Positions 38,097 to 49,111 of a stretch of 64,000 nt of DNA are shown one piece after another (the stretch's first letter is position 1; every line of letters starts with the position of its first letter). This DNA is from Xanthostigma xanthostigma (Eukaryota; Arthropoda; Insecta; Raphidioptera; Raphidiidae): assembly GCA_963575645.1 (NCBI GenBank), contig OY754475.1, positions 558,001 to 622,000 on the forward strand, in the 5' to 3' direction. Both the position numbers and the translations under genes were made by a program. The notes under the pieces are model-generated. The model did no database searches. It had not been told where the DNA came from and saw only the letters and a list, made by a program, of their open reading frames with translations.

Positions 38097-39947
38097 TCAA
38101 GGCTCGACATTGAACCTTACATTTCTGTTCAAACGCAGATTAAAACTTTCGAAACGCGCCACATGCTTTCTTCGAATGAACATCAGCATCGAAATAAAAA
38201 CAATTGTAAGCCCGAAAAACGGCACAACGCAGCCGAGAGAAAATTTAAATTCGACTTCGTGTCGATGCTCTTCTTTTTCATCCATGTGTTTATTGACCGC
38301 GCACGTGTCTATGATAGTAGTTCGAAATTTGTCGTCGTCATTTTCCGTCGTAACATTGTCGGCTTCGGTCGATTTGTCTTTCCAGCAGCGCACGTATCCT
38401 CTGCAAGACAGCCTTTGGACACCGTCGCAAGATTCGCTGTCCGACGTGAACACGTTCTTAATATTGTATTGTTTGAGATCCTTGATCAACGAATGAAGAA
38501 CGTTGCACGACCAAGGATTTTCCGTAATAACAACGTACTTTAAATATCGTTGAGTGTCTTTCAGTTTTTTGACGTTCAACTGCGTCAAGTTATTGGACTC
38601 GAGACTCAAAACTTTGAGTTTATCTATAGGAGACAGTGCGTCGATATTGAGGCTGTCGATTGAGTTGTAAGATAAGTTTAAAAACGTCACGTAAGGCAAT
38701 CCGATCAGAGTGTCGCTGTTGAGAACGATGGAATTGTGCGGAAGATTGACAGTTCTCACGCTCCCCAGAGGTTCGAATGTCCCCGGAGAAATCGTTTTCA
38801 GTTTGTTGTTCTGAAGATTCAAAATTTTGACGTAATTCAGGCCGTTGAACGCGCCCGGCTCAATCGTTTCTAAATTGGTGTAAGTTATATGGAGTTGCTG
38901 GAGAGATCTTTGATTAACAAAAGTGTTGTTTCTCAAAACTGTAATGTTTGCGTACAAAATACTGAACTGTTCTAACGGAACTAACTTTCCAAAAGCTCTC
39001 GGTTCGATTTCTTGCACGCTCCATGCCTTCAATGTCAATTTTGTTAATTGCTTCGAATATTCGAAGTCGTAGAATTCGTGAATGCGCGTGACGTTTTGAA
39101 AAAATAAAGTTAATTGACTCACTGCAACTTCGTCGAAAACGCCCGGATCGTACCTGACAATTATGTCGGGCGCCGGTAGGAAATATAATTTAATATTTTT
39201 ATCGAGTTTTTCGAAAGTGTTTTTTCGAAAATGATCAATTTTTGAATTGCTCACATCCAAAAGAAGCAACTTTGTTAAATCAACAAAAGAGTGCGGTTCT
39301 AATATTTTGATTGGATTATTTTCAAGGTCGAGTCGTATCAATTCGGCGAGACCTCGAAAATAATGATCTTTCAAGATTTCTATTTGGTTGTTTGCCAAAT
39401 TCAGTTCGCTTAATTGCACCAATCCAGCGAAAGCATTCTTTTGAATTTGGGAGATTCGGTTTCTCTCTAAGCTGAGAACGATCAGTTCTTCGGTGTTGTT
39501 AAATAAATACGCCTGAAGTGTTTCGATTTTATTGTAACCCAACATTAATTTCTTCAGTGAGCCAAGACCTTCAAGCGTTTCGCTGTGAATTTCTTTGATC
39601 AAATTCTTTGTTAAGTCCAGCGACAGCACTGTCGGTAAAATTTTAAACGCAGCCTCTTCGACGACATCAAACTGATTTTCTCTGAACGTCAAATGCAAAG
39701 ATAAGTCGTCTGTTGGAAGATGGTTATAGAATAATGACGACGGATCGATAATGATGGCACTCGGAACTTTTTCAAATACGACTTGATATTCCCCGTGAAT
39801 GTAATTCTGCTTGTCGATCAGGAATCTAACTAAATTGTCCAAATTGCCGTTGCATTTTATTAATGCGTTGGGATGCAAGAAACACGAGGCCAAGCACAGC
39901 TCAGACACGCAACTGAAGAATAAGCAAGTTTTCCAGGGCAGTTTCAT
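38097..39947 (-). CDS. leucine-rich-repeat transmembrane protein, 616 aa
   Basis: Likely cell-surface adhesion or receptor-like protein. The whole coding region is one exon; a TTTTCTTTTACAG acceptor at 39952 directly upstream of the ATG suggests an intron in the 5' leader. Residues 1-21 are a signal peptide. From about residue 80 to 480 run LRRs with the LxxLxLxxNxI pattern (LDLTKNLIKEI, LSLERNRISQI, LNLANNQIEIL, LRLDLENNPIKIL-type units). A C-terminal cap follows, NPWSCNVLHSL with later Cys (SESCDG, LSCRGYVRC). A membrane segment (VVPFFGLTIVFISMLMF) lies near 572-590, then RRKH and a basic tail of about 25 residues with no signalling domain. No N-terminal Cys cap is visible. It resembles chaoptin/connectin-type insect LRR proteins only in general form. 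Confidence 0.9.
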   Translation of the reverse strand: MKLPWKTCLFFSCVSELCLASCFLHPNALIKCNGNLDNLVRFLIDKQNYIHGEYQVVFEKVPSAIIIDPSSLFYNHLPTDDLSLHLTFRENQFDVVEEAAFKILPTVLSLDLTKNLIKEIHSETLEGLGSLKKLMLGYNKIETLQAYLFNNTEELIVLSLERNRISQIQKNAFAGLVQLSELNLANNQIEILKDHYFRGLAELIRLDLENNPIKILEPHSFVDLTKLLLLDVSNSKIDHFRKNTFEKLDKNIKLYFLPAPDIIVRYDPGVFDEVAVSQLTLFFQNVTRIHEFYDFEYSKQLTKLTLKAWSVQEIEPRAFGKLVPLEQFSILYANITVLRNNTFVNQRSLQQLHITYTNLETIEPGAFNGLNYVKILNLQNNKLKTISPGTFEPLGSVRTVNLPHNSIVLNSDTLIGLPYVTFLNLSYNSIDSLNIDALSPIDKLKVLSLESNNLTQLNVKKLKDTQRYLKYVVITENPWSCNVLHSLIKDLKQYNIKNVFTSDSESCDGVQRLSCRGYVRCWKDKSTEADNVTTENDDDKFRTTIIDTCAVNKHMDEKEEHRHEVEFKFSLGCVVPFFGLTIVFISMLMFIRRKHVARFESFNLRLNRNVRFNVEP

Positions 39948-41553
39948 TTTTCTGTAAAAGAAAATATTATTAACGACTCGAAAATATTCAATGAAAATTA
40001 AAAATAATGATAATACAGGACTTATAACCTTATTTTTTTAAATCAGTAAAAAAAGAGTGTATTTCCCTTCCTTAACTTAGAAAATAAAAAATCTAAAATT
40101 TAAAAAAAAATTAGGCTCATAAAGGGACTGTTAAACATGAAGCACATAATATGCTTGATCGTTTTTATATTCATTTAATGTATAAAATATATTTTTTTTC
40201 TGTTTAGAGACATTCTGATCAATTTTTAGAAGTTGGTTAATTTTTTTTTAATTATTTACTATATGTAATGTTTTTTGTTGATCGTTTTTCAATTGCTGCT
40301 GCGATCTAGTGACAGAAAGTTGAATCAACAAATCATATAGTTGGTCTTACTAGTCGTGAAAATGATGTCACAATAAATATATACTTAATAATTACCTACT
40401 GACAATAGTATTTAAATCATTTTGTTAAAATGTTGGTTTGTGCATATAAAAAAAATAATTGAGAATTACTGATGGTAAAAGAATGTTATATATCTTTTCA
40501 CAACAACTTAAATAAAATCTATCGCTGAACCAACTGATACCCAAACGCTTACCTTGAGTTAGTCGAATTAGCAAAAATCACCTTTATTGCAAAAACATCT
40601 CAACAAAAAAACCATGTCTTCATTAAAACTAACATTAGAATAAGTCACCCAACAAAACTCACTCGAATTCATTGAAAATCAAAGCTATTTTAAAACATTT
40701 CGATTGATTTAAAAATATAGTCGAACTGTATATCACGATCCAACCACAAGAAATTGTTGTTCATATGAGTCAATCAAATTATGGACTGACGATTCGTTTG
40801 TCTTGTTTCATTTTAATGGAACTTTTTTCCTTGATGTTTGGACTCAAGACCAATCCGCGTATGTAGAATTTCCACAACTTTATTTTTACGTTCGGTAAAA
40901 AATTGAAGTATGATAAAGGAAAACCGTGTCTGAGATAAGATCTTCTACGTTTCCTCAAAATATAAAGAAAAGCGGTGTGCCGAATTTTCTTTCGTTCACT
41001 GGATAAATAAAATTGTGATTAATTGTAAGCTGACAACAAAAATTATTAATTCGTAATGTGTGATTTTACCCCTTCGCCTGATACCTATACCTATTTTTTT
41101 TATTTAAGTACATTAAAAACTAACTTTGAATTTTATCCCTGTATGACTCAGCCATTTTTCACTTCAGGAAATTTAACCTTACACCAGATATTTATTGTGA
41201 TTCTAACCCATTATTTATATAATTTTGTAATTACAAAGTATTTCATTTTTGAAACCCTCGCAACTATAATTTTTTATTTGTCAAAAAAACGGATATACTT
41301 ACATGTCAAAAACTCCTTCTAAATATGACCTACACAATAGTATTTTTTGCGTGAAAATAATCTACACGTACCGAAGATATAATTTTGTAAAAAACTGAAT
41401 AAAAAATATAATTATAATTGCTTAGTGTCAATAAAACATTTTATATACCTACAATGCGATCACAACAAATCAAAACATTTTAAAGAACGTGTCTGATTGT
41501 GGTATTGTTTTTGCGAAGTGACTGTGAAAAAAATGATTTTTTACGGTGTAGAT

Positions 41554-41769
41554 TTTTTTTGACGTGATAACGTTTTATAAATTGATGAAATAAATTGATG
41601 AAACACAGGCTGCATGCACGAAAAAGTGTCACGTTCCGAAATGTGTCACGTTCCGCGCACGATCGGCCCAAGTTTGACAGCTACTAAAATTTCGGTTATG
41701 TATTATTCGAGCGGAATACGTTATCACGTAAAACTATCGTCCGTAAACCGACTTTACAGACAACCAATT
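41554..41769 (-). mobile_element. repeat family B, copy 4
   Basis: Reverse orientation, from TTTTTTGACGTGATAACG to CAGACAACCAATTTTTTTT. It lies between the LRR gene and the next cuticular gene. The rest of 39960-42370 shows no exon. Confidence 0.75.
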
Positions 41770-42376
41770 TTTTTTAAATGGAGAACAACTGGAAAATTCT
41801 TAGTTTTATTTTTTAATATAAAAAAGTCGTTTGTTCGCTATAATACGGATGGCGGTGCACCTCCCCCCCTCACCCGCAAGAACGTCTGTGCCGTCTTTTC
41901 AATGAATTATCAACGTTACTGAAAAAATTACATTATTGAATTTTATACCCGAAACGTTCAATATAGTCTTTTAAATTAGTTTATACGGCTGCTAAAATAA
42001 AAATAAAAACCATACTACTCTTTTACGACGGCCCTGTATAATAAAATTGCATGATTTGACTAATACGTAGCTGGTAGATACTAAAGGAAGTGGTTTAGTG
42101 GTAAAAAAAAACTTCCGCTGCATTTTTAATATAATTATTAATTAATAAACATAATATTTTCAGTAGCTTTACTTAAATGACATTATTGATCAACGTCATT
42201 AAAAAATACAAAGGTGATTCATGATTTAAATATTTGTTTTGTTTAAAATATTGCACGATTTATATTAAACAGTTCACCTAACCTAAAATATTCAAGAAAC
42301 TATATTTTTTTTAGACCTTTGCCAGTTCTAAAGACTAGAATGTTATCAAAACAACGACCTCAACGACGACTCATAA

Positions 42377-43642
42377 TTATTCGTCATAATCTTCCACTTG
42401 TTCGTCATTTTCGTTTTTCAACTCGCCATCTCGTTCCTCATAATCGTTATAATTCGTCAATTCTTCATTTTCTTCTTCGTCGTCGTCTCTCAATTCTCCA
42501 TTCTTCGATCCAACTCCATCGCTTTCTTCATAATCACCATCTTCTTTCACTTCATCGGAACCACTTTCTATATCTTCATTTTGGAACTGAACTGGACCGT
42601 TCTTATCACCATCTTTCACGTTCTTATTCCAATCTTCTTTTGGTTCAACCACATTTCTACTTTTTTCAAATCCTCTCGGAACTATTCCACTATTTAAATC
42701 GTCCTTTTCCGATTCTCTTCCATGACTTGCAACTGAGTAACGATGCTCTGGATTTGGTTGCGTTCTTCCAGTTTCTCCATAGCTATTTTGCTTATTTGCA
42801 TGGTTCAGAACATACCCTGGATAATTCAAACGCCCATTATTACTTAAATAACCATTTCCTTGATTCGGTTGCTTTCGTCCATTATCGTAAGCTTCCGTGC
42901 CACCTTTTTGAACACTTAAATTATTTATTCCTTGTTCAGGATAATGCCGATTTATAAATTGATTCTTTCTATTTAATTCTTCGTTATTTTGCGATTTGTC
43001 TTGGTGTCTCAACGCATTATTATTACTGTTTTCAGTGGTTGTGTCGTCGGAATTCGATTTTCCGTGGTAATGAATCATAACTCGGAACCCGTTTTTTGCA
43101 TCAGCCGTGTATTGAACCACACGCAACCTTCCATCCGGTTCCACAACCGAATATTGACCCGTGACGGTGTCGCCATCTCTTTGTTCGCTATGGGACTGTT
43201 GATTGCCGGTTTTTGGATCGACAACCGCGTACTCGAAATGATAATCCGGTTTCGCCTGAAAATATAATCAAAAACTTTAACCATTGCGGAAAAGAAATGT
43301 ATAATTCTTGTTGTCTGGGAGATACCGTACCAAAATAAATTTCAAACCATATACTCACGACATAGTCAACGTTATTTAGCTGAGAATTTTGAGGCGCGTT
43401 CAGTCGATCATGAAGCACCGCCGCTGAAACTTGAATACGCTGAATCGCTCCGCTGACAGGTCCTCTGAATCTGCTATAGGAATAACCACCGACATTATTC
43501 TCTGCAGCGCATAGAACTGTCTGCGCGACAGTCAACAGTGAAACTATCTGCACAGAAATATTTAAGTTATGATTGTTTCGGTCGTCACAAATTATTATTA
43601 AAAAAAATAATGCATATATCTTTCACTCACTGCGAAATACAT
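42377..43642 (-). CDS. RR-2 cuticular protein with acidic tail, 359 aa
   Basis: Secreted chitin-binding protein. Minus-strand exons are 43642-43631 (MYFA), 43547-43359 and 43255-42377, all phase 0, giving 360 codons with TAA. The signal peptide is MYFAIVSLLTVAQTVLCA. The RR-2 domain starts at exon 3: PDYHFEYAVVDPKTG, EQRDGDTVTGQYSVVEPDG, RVVQYTADAKNGFRV. After it comes a tail of about 220 residues: first Asn/Gln/Gly/Tyr-rich, then strongly acidic (runs such as DDDEEENEE and YEERDGE). The acidic end is unlike the hydrophobic AAP tails of ordinary RR-2 proteins and could bind calcium or basic partners; that is inference. Confidence 0.93.
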
Positions 43643-43782
43643 TTTTATAAACCACTAACCACCCGATTAACACACTAAAAACAATAGCACATCAACTGCG
43701 AAGACAGCAGAGCATCGTGAAAACCAACGCAGCGATCGCAAAGTTTTTATTAAAATAAAGATTTATTCCCCGCGACTTCTCT

Positions 43783-43792
43783 TATTTATATA
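43783..43792 (-). promoter_or_regulatory. TATA box of the acidic-tail cuticular gene
   Basis: TATATAAATA on the minus strand, about 140 bp upstream of the ATG at 43642. A start near 43755-43760 would be expected. Confidence 0.6.
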
Positions 43793-44667
43793 TCGGATTA
43801 AAGTTTTGTTTTTAAACATTATCTAATAAAATAACACAAACGACTGAATCTTAACTGCAATAGCTGCGGCGAGTTGTGTAATTTGGTAGATTAATATTTC
43901 AAAATATTGACAAATTGCATACACACGGGCATACGTATTGCAATTGTTTCAGATGATGCAAAACAATTGAATGACGCTGTACGCTTCATTAATCTAACCT
44001 CATACAAGCTTCACTGATTATTTGTTTTGACGTTCGTGTTATACAATCATGATTTGTAGGTAATTTAACAAAAATTCTATATTTTTCGTTTAGTATTAAA
44101 TGAAGAACCCCCCCCCCCTACTTTTCCGTGTATAATTTTTTAATTAAAGTATTGAAATAACATTTTTTAACTGAAAACAATTTAGAAACGGAGCGCTTAT
44201 CGTATAAAAAAAAGGTCGGATTTCATAATGATAGGTTACCGTTCTCATTTCGCATCGAAGTCCTCATATAACATCTTCTGCTGTAAGCGCGTGTGTGATG
44301 TTAATTATGTTAATTTGCGTTCTCGCAAACGCAAACTGCTTCTCGAAGATACAAACTTGTGACCTGCAGAACGGAACGATCACCTTGTCACCCACAACGG
44401 GGCTGCGCCATCGAATCAGACCGGTTTCTATTGCCCAAGATGGCATAAGTATATGTATGGCCACAAGACAAAATTGATTACGTCAGAGCTGTGACAATTT
44501 TTTCATGGGTATATCTCTTGATATTTTTTAAACTATTTTTTTAATTATCTCTTGATATTTTTTTTGTCGCGTCAAAAACTTTTACGTTATTTAAAAATTA
44601 TCGATTATTGACTCAACAATGGAAAGTCCCTAAGATACCTCCCACCGACAGATACTCTGAAGTAACG

Positions 44668-44992
44668 TATAATACGCGCCACGAATCTAAAAGGCTCGGA
44701 AGTTAGATGCGAATGCGAGCTTGCGCTTGTAGTCTGTTGAAAAACTACAAACTTGCAACTCAGCAAAACTAAAATAGCAATAACAACTTGACAAGAGCGT
44801 ACTCGACTGTACTTTAAAGCAGGAAAGCGACAAGTGACAAAAACAGCGAGTGATCACGGCCAATCGCCGACGAGCGCACGTTCCGTGCAGGTAGCTGGAA
44901 AGTGGTGGGAGTATCAACGGCTCTAAAATGTGCCTTTGCGACGCTGTTTGTGACTAATTTCCGAACATTTTAGATCCGAGGCGCGTACTATA
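44668..44992. mobile_element. MITE family A, copy 2
   Basis: 325 bp with longer visible inverted ends than copy 1 (TATAATACGCGCC on the left, TATAGTACGCGCC inverse on the right, then ATCTAAAA). Located in the 2.2-kb spacer between two divergent genes. Confidence 0.75.
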
Positions 44993-45824
44993 TTTAAAAT
45001 CATCTGAGTTACTTTTAATACAAAATAATGTACCTGTTTTAACTATAAGAAAATCCCCAGCTCTGCAATAAACCAATATATTGCTATTTTTTAATAAAAA
45101 ACATATCGTAATCGATTATAATGTTTATCTATCGAAAAAATTGTCTTGGCCTGTTCATTTCAGAACGACTTAATCCCTCTTTCTTTGCATTTGCTCATTA
45201 AAAACCTTTTGAAAAAACTGGTTTACGTACGCGCTTTTGACTTTGGGATGCAGATATGGGTAACGGAAAATGCTGTTTGTAACAATCTAGTGTGTATTTC
45301 GTAACTCATCACACTTAATATTGAAACGTACATTTCGGGATGTTTTTTCTCAAGTCAGGATGCATAAAGAAGCCCAAGGTAGCCAATAAGACTAATAACA
45401 ATTATTCGGCATTCAATTTTAATAGTTAGTTTTTACATTATCGTGTTTAAAGATAATTATATCAGTGAATTTGTTAAGTATTCGTAGTTTAGGAATTGAT
45501 GGTCAAGCACGCACGTTGTAAACGTTCGAAGATTTAAACATCTCAGTGATATTTGAATCCTTCATTACTTTAGTTCTGTCTTCTGCCTCCTTGCAGTTAC
45601 TGTTCTTCGTTCAATTTTTTCAAACTTGCTCATCAAAACAAACTGCGACGCGCTTTTAAAATAACAAACGACGCGTGCTGTTTACAAAATAATAACGATC
45701 GTGTTTTGTAACAATAAAAATATTTGTGAGAATAACTTAAATATATTCGACAGTGAAAATTGTCAAGTTCAAGTTTTTTTGGACATTGTTTTGTTTTTAA
45801 AACAAGTGAATTGTGTTTATAACA

Positions 45825-47405
45825 ATGCTTTTTCAGACAGTTTATTTATTTTTTACGTGTTTATTGGTTTCGGAAATAGACAGTTTTAAATTATTCAGAA
45901 ATGTGTTACCAAGATTTATTCCTCAAATGAAGCCGTTGCAGGATCAAAGAGCTATGAGAATAATTCATCAAAACCGACAGTTTTTCCCGCATTCACCGTT
46001 TCCAAGATTTCCGTTGGATTTTCAGCAACATTTTTGGCGCCAAAACAATCCTCAACAATACATTCCCAACAATCCACCTCCGGAATATCTAGAAGAAAAT
46101 TCTAATTCCAACCCTTCCGTGCCATGGTTGGAATCTATACCTTATTATAAACAATACCAACAACGCTTCCATAATTATTTTTTCAATCCGAACAAAATGC
46201 CGGCAGTACCAACACAAAACGGAATATTTCAAGAACCTGTTGAAGTCGTTCAACCGCCAGCTGTTGAAAACGAAATTCCTCCAACACAACACCGACTGAC
46301 GTTCGAACTAAACAATCATGAACTTAAAACGGAACTTATGCCACCGAAACAAAACAATTTGCAGCCCGTTGTGGAATTTCAAGTTCCTCCAATAATCGAT
46401 CAAATAAAACAACAAATAAATCCATCTTCGTTTGCTCCAACCTCGTCTGACAAACGACAATCGGTCAGCGAAACTAAACCCCCATCAACTGGTAATCGAC
46501 CACTGGTCTTAATACAAACAACGCCGAATTCAAAAATGAAATTTATTTTTGGACTCATGAGTAATACAAGCCAGATGCCTCCGATTTTAGAATACCTTTT
46601 GCAAAGAATACAAGGTTATTATTCGAATTACGTCTATGAAGATTTAAGTAGACCGCCTACTTGGGACAAACCTCAACCTCCGCCAATTTCGGACGACGAA
46701 GTTGTTGCGAATGCTACGGAGCCTCAAGCTCCACCAATTACAGATGGCGGAATTGTTATGAATGCTACAAAACCTCAAGCTCCACCAATTACAAACGGCG
46801 AAATTATTACGAATGTTACGATGCCTCAAGCTCCACCAATTACAGATGGCGGAATTGTTACGAATGTTACAGAATCTCAATCTTCGCCGATGTCGGAAGA
46901 TGAAATTGTTACGAATGTTACAAATCAAATTTCTACTGAATCCAACCCTGTATTGACGGAAACAACTTCATCTACTCAGAATGTTAGCAACGAGAATCTT
47001 AACATTTTGACTGAAAACATCACTAGTAACGATACATCGTTTCCGGCGTTCCAGAATCTGTCCGTGTTAGCGACCACCCTTGAAGAAAATCCGAATATAA
47101 TTCAAATAGTTTCAACTTTAGCCAAAAATGAAAGTAGTAACTCAACAAATGGCGATACAGATTCAGAGTTAGAAAACACAACTACGGAAAATATTTCCAC
47201 CACAGAAAGTTCTGATTACGGCTTTTCAACGACTGAAGAACGGGAAACAAATGAAAATGTGTCAACTGAAGAAACAACTGAAGCAAAAGATTACAGCGAA
47301 TCAACTATCTCGACTGAAAGTGCATTAGTTAGTAGTACAACAACTGTAAAAAATGAGATACAAAACGATGAAGTTACTATTAAAGTTCAAGTTCTTTATG
47401 AATAA
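45825..47405 (+). CDS. secreted mucin-like repeat protein, 526 aa
   Basis: Unrecognised family. Starts at the first ATG preceding a hydrophobic signal peptide (MLFQTVYLFFTCLLVSEIDS); the ACA before it argues against an earlier start. One coding exon. The N-terminal third is rich in Pro, Gln, Asn and aromatic residues. Residues about 283-367 are five 17-residue repeats of the form PQAPPITDGGIVTNVTE, each carrying an N-x-T glycosylation sequon. The C-terminal part is Ser/Thr/Glu/Asn-rich, a likely O-glycosylated stretch. There is no membrane segment and few Cys. The form suits a secreted matrix or mucin-like product, in keeping with the neighbouring cuticular genes. Transcribed away from the acidic-tail gene. 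Confidence 0.85.
   Translation: MLFQTVYLFFTCLLVSEIDSFKLFRNVLPRFIPQMKPLQDQRAMRIIHQNRQFFPHSPFPRFPLDFQQHFWRQNNPQQYIPNNPPPEYLEENSNSNPSVPWLESIPYYKQYQQRFHNYFFNPNKMPAVPTQNGIFQEPVEVVQPPAVENEIPPTQHRLTFELNNHELKTELMPPKQNNLQPVVEFQVPPIIDQIKQQINPSSFAPTSSDKRQSVSETKPPSTGNRPLVLIQTTPNSKMKFIFGLMSNTSQMPPILEYLLQRIQGYYSNYVYEDLSRPPTWDKPQPPPISDDEVVANATEPQAPPITDGGIVMNATKPQAPPITNGEIITNVTMPQAPPITDGGIVTNVTESQSSPMSEDEIVTNVTNQISTESNPVLTETTSSTQNVSNENLNILTENITSNDTSFPAFQNLSVLATTLEENPNIIQIVSTLAKNESSNSTNGDTDSELENTTTENISTTESSDYGFSTTEERETNENVSTEETTEAKDYSESTISTESALVSSTTTVKNEIQNDEVTIKVQVLYE
46671..46925 (+). repeat. 5 x 51-bp coding tandem repeat
   Basis: Five units of 51 bp inside the mucin-like gene, from 46671, 46722, 46773, 46824 and 46875. 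Units 2 and 4 are closest; units 1 and 5 are most diverged, as expected when expansion occurs at the centre. Confidence 0.9.
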
Positions 47406-47432
47406 TTTTTGTAAACGTTTTTATTTATTTTT

Positions 47433-47438
47433 AATAAA
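47433..47438 (+). terminator. polyadenylation signal of the mucin-like gene
   Basis: AATAAA 28 bp after the stop codon at 47405. Confidence 0.65.
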
Positions 47439-47527
47439 ACCTCGCTTAAATGTTTATATTTGCTTTATTTATATTATATTACATTTATATTTTTAAATCT
47501 TTGATTAACGTCTGATTAGAACTCTTC

Positions 47528-47645
47528 AATAAATAAAATTATCGACCAATTTTTCAGACAATACCTATATTAACAAAAAATATTATTAATTATATTTTTT
47601 GTTAATATATTGTCTGAAAAATTGGTCGATAATTTTATTTATTTA
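47528..47645. repeat. inverted repeat, about 54-bp arms
   Basis: TTATCGACCAATTTTTCAGA and its surroundings face their inverse across an 8-bp AT-rich centre (arms 47528-47583 and 47592-47645). Lies just beyond the mucin-like gene. Confidence 0.85.
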
Positions 47646-47841
47646 TATTTTCATTTATAAAACGTTTTTAAAGCGCATAAATGTCAAAAATCTCCCTAGA
47701 TTTACAAGAATTGCATCAAAAGCTGTACGGAGACTTCAATTCTCGATTAAGCGGGAAACCTTCAACGTTTATTAAATAATATCTATCTTTACAGGCGATT
47801 TTAAAATTGTTTATATATTTGTTTCGGTCATACGATTTATA

Positions 47842-47877
47842 GACGTTGACGACCAAAGTTGTTGAGCGTCTATAATC
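47842..47877 (+). repeat. LINE-type tail hairpin, copy 2
   Basis: GACGTTGACGACC, loop, GAGCGTCTATAAT. Same stem-loop as at 21220-21254. The following 250 bp (to about 48130) look like diverged retroelement DNA with no usable frame. Confidence 0.45.
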
Positions 47878-48280
47878 TATCTTTGTACGTGCCATGCAAG
47901 ATGCTTTGTACATTCGTTAATTGATCGACGCAAACTGCATTCTTATACAAAGCGTCTGAGTAACCGATCGTCGAACTCGATGGATTTTTTTCGAGTACAC
48001 CCTGTATACGTACAGTGTACGTGGAAGTACAGTTAGATTGACCCAGTGCATAGAGTTGCAGCATGTGTGAATCAAATGAGCAAACCTGTTGGTCAACGGG
48101 TCCAGGGTTGAGCGAGAAATTCGCACCGTTTCTTATACCGAACTACGAGAGTATTATTTTTAACTTGATTAAGTATAGATGACGTAAAATTAGTAATAAT
48201 TATAGGCTATTCGCGACAAAAAGCGAATGTTGTCAGCACTATGTGGGGCCTAATCGATCTTATCACAAGGAGGATACATT

Positions 48281-48419
48281 TTTTTGACGTGATAACGTCT
48301 TATAAATTGATGAAACACCAATCTTATAAATTGATGAAACACCGGCTGCATGTACGAAAAAGTGTCACGTTCCGAAATGTGTCACGTTCCGCCTGACTTA
48401 AATATGATATTCGAGCGGC
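48281..48419 (-). mobile_element. repeat family B, copy 5 (partial)
   Basis: From TTTTGACGTGATAACGTCTT to ATATTCGAGCGG, so the ATTGGTTGTCT end is missing. Contains a duplicated CTTATAAATTGATGAAACACC segment, as in copy 2. Confidence 0.7.
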
Positions 48420-49111
48420 AGATATCATCAACCGATTGAGATGAAAATTTGTATACACGTTTAGTTTGAATGACAATGCATGGTTAGCTGTGTGACGTCA
48501 CTCTAAATCCAATATGGCGGACTTCTAAAGATGGCGGACTAATTTTTTTTCTGTAATTATCATAACCAAGAACTGAACACCATTATAAGTACTGCAGAAT
48601 ATATTTTGTTGGTTATGTTGACAATATTATTGTAGGGGTTAGAGCAGCAGCCATTTTATTCTTTCTTTGTAGACCCCACACAGCATGTTTCCCAATTCGA
48701 ACATCAGATGTCAGCCCCTTCGCTTTTAATTGCGAATAATAATTATTATTTAAATAAATTTCATATAATTTTGTGAAGCAAGATCTTTGCGAAATATCAA
48801 AGTGTTTTGTCATTGAATTAAATCGGTCTTGACGCCGCCGCCGACGGAAACTGACGAGTGCTGTCGATTGTTTTTGCGTTTCCATAGCGACGAACTGTTT
48901 CACAAACGACGCGACGTTTCATCCTTGATATTAAAATCAATTAACAAGTACAATACGCAGACGCAATGGACGCGTGCATACAAATATATCGTGCTTCAAT
49001 TGTTCTAACAGTAAACGACGTTGCGCTTTTATTTATTATTGACTTAGATCAATAAAGAATTTAATTGTCGACGCATCTTTTATTTGAAACTGATCGACTT
49101 GTTCGTTAAAG

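Noticed and set aside
38110-38543. Two open frames on the plus strand
   Set aside because: They lie antisense within the LRR coding exon and show no domain or signal; they mirror its codon bias.
42319-42957. A 212-codon open frame on the plus strand, rich in His, Leu and Phe
   Set aside because: It is the reverse of the acidic and Asn-rich tail of the cuticular gene; the opposite strand has the RR domain, splice sites and signal peptide.
48613-48903. A minus-strand frame of 96 codons
   Set aside because: It has no domain or splice support and lies in repeat-like DNA.
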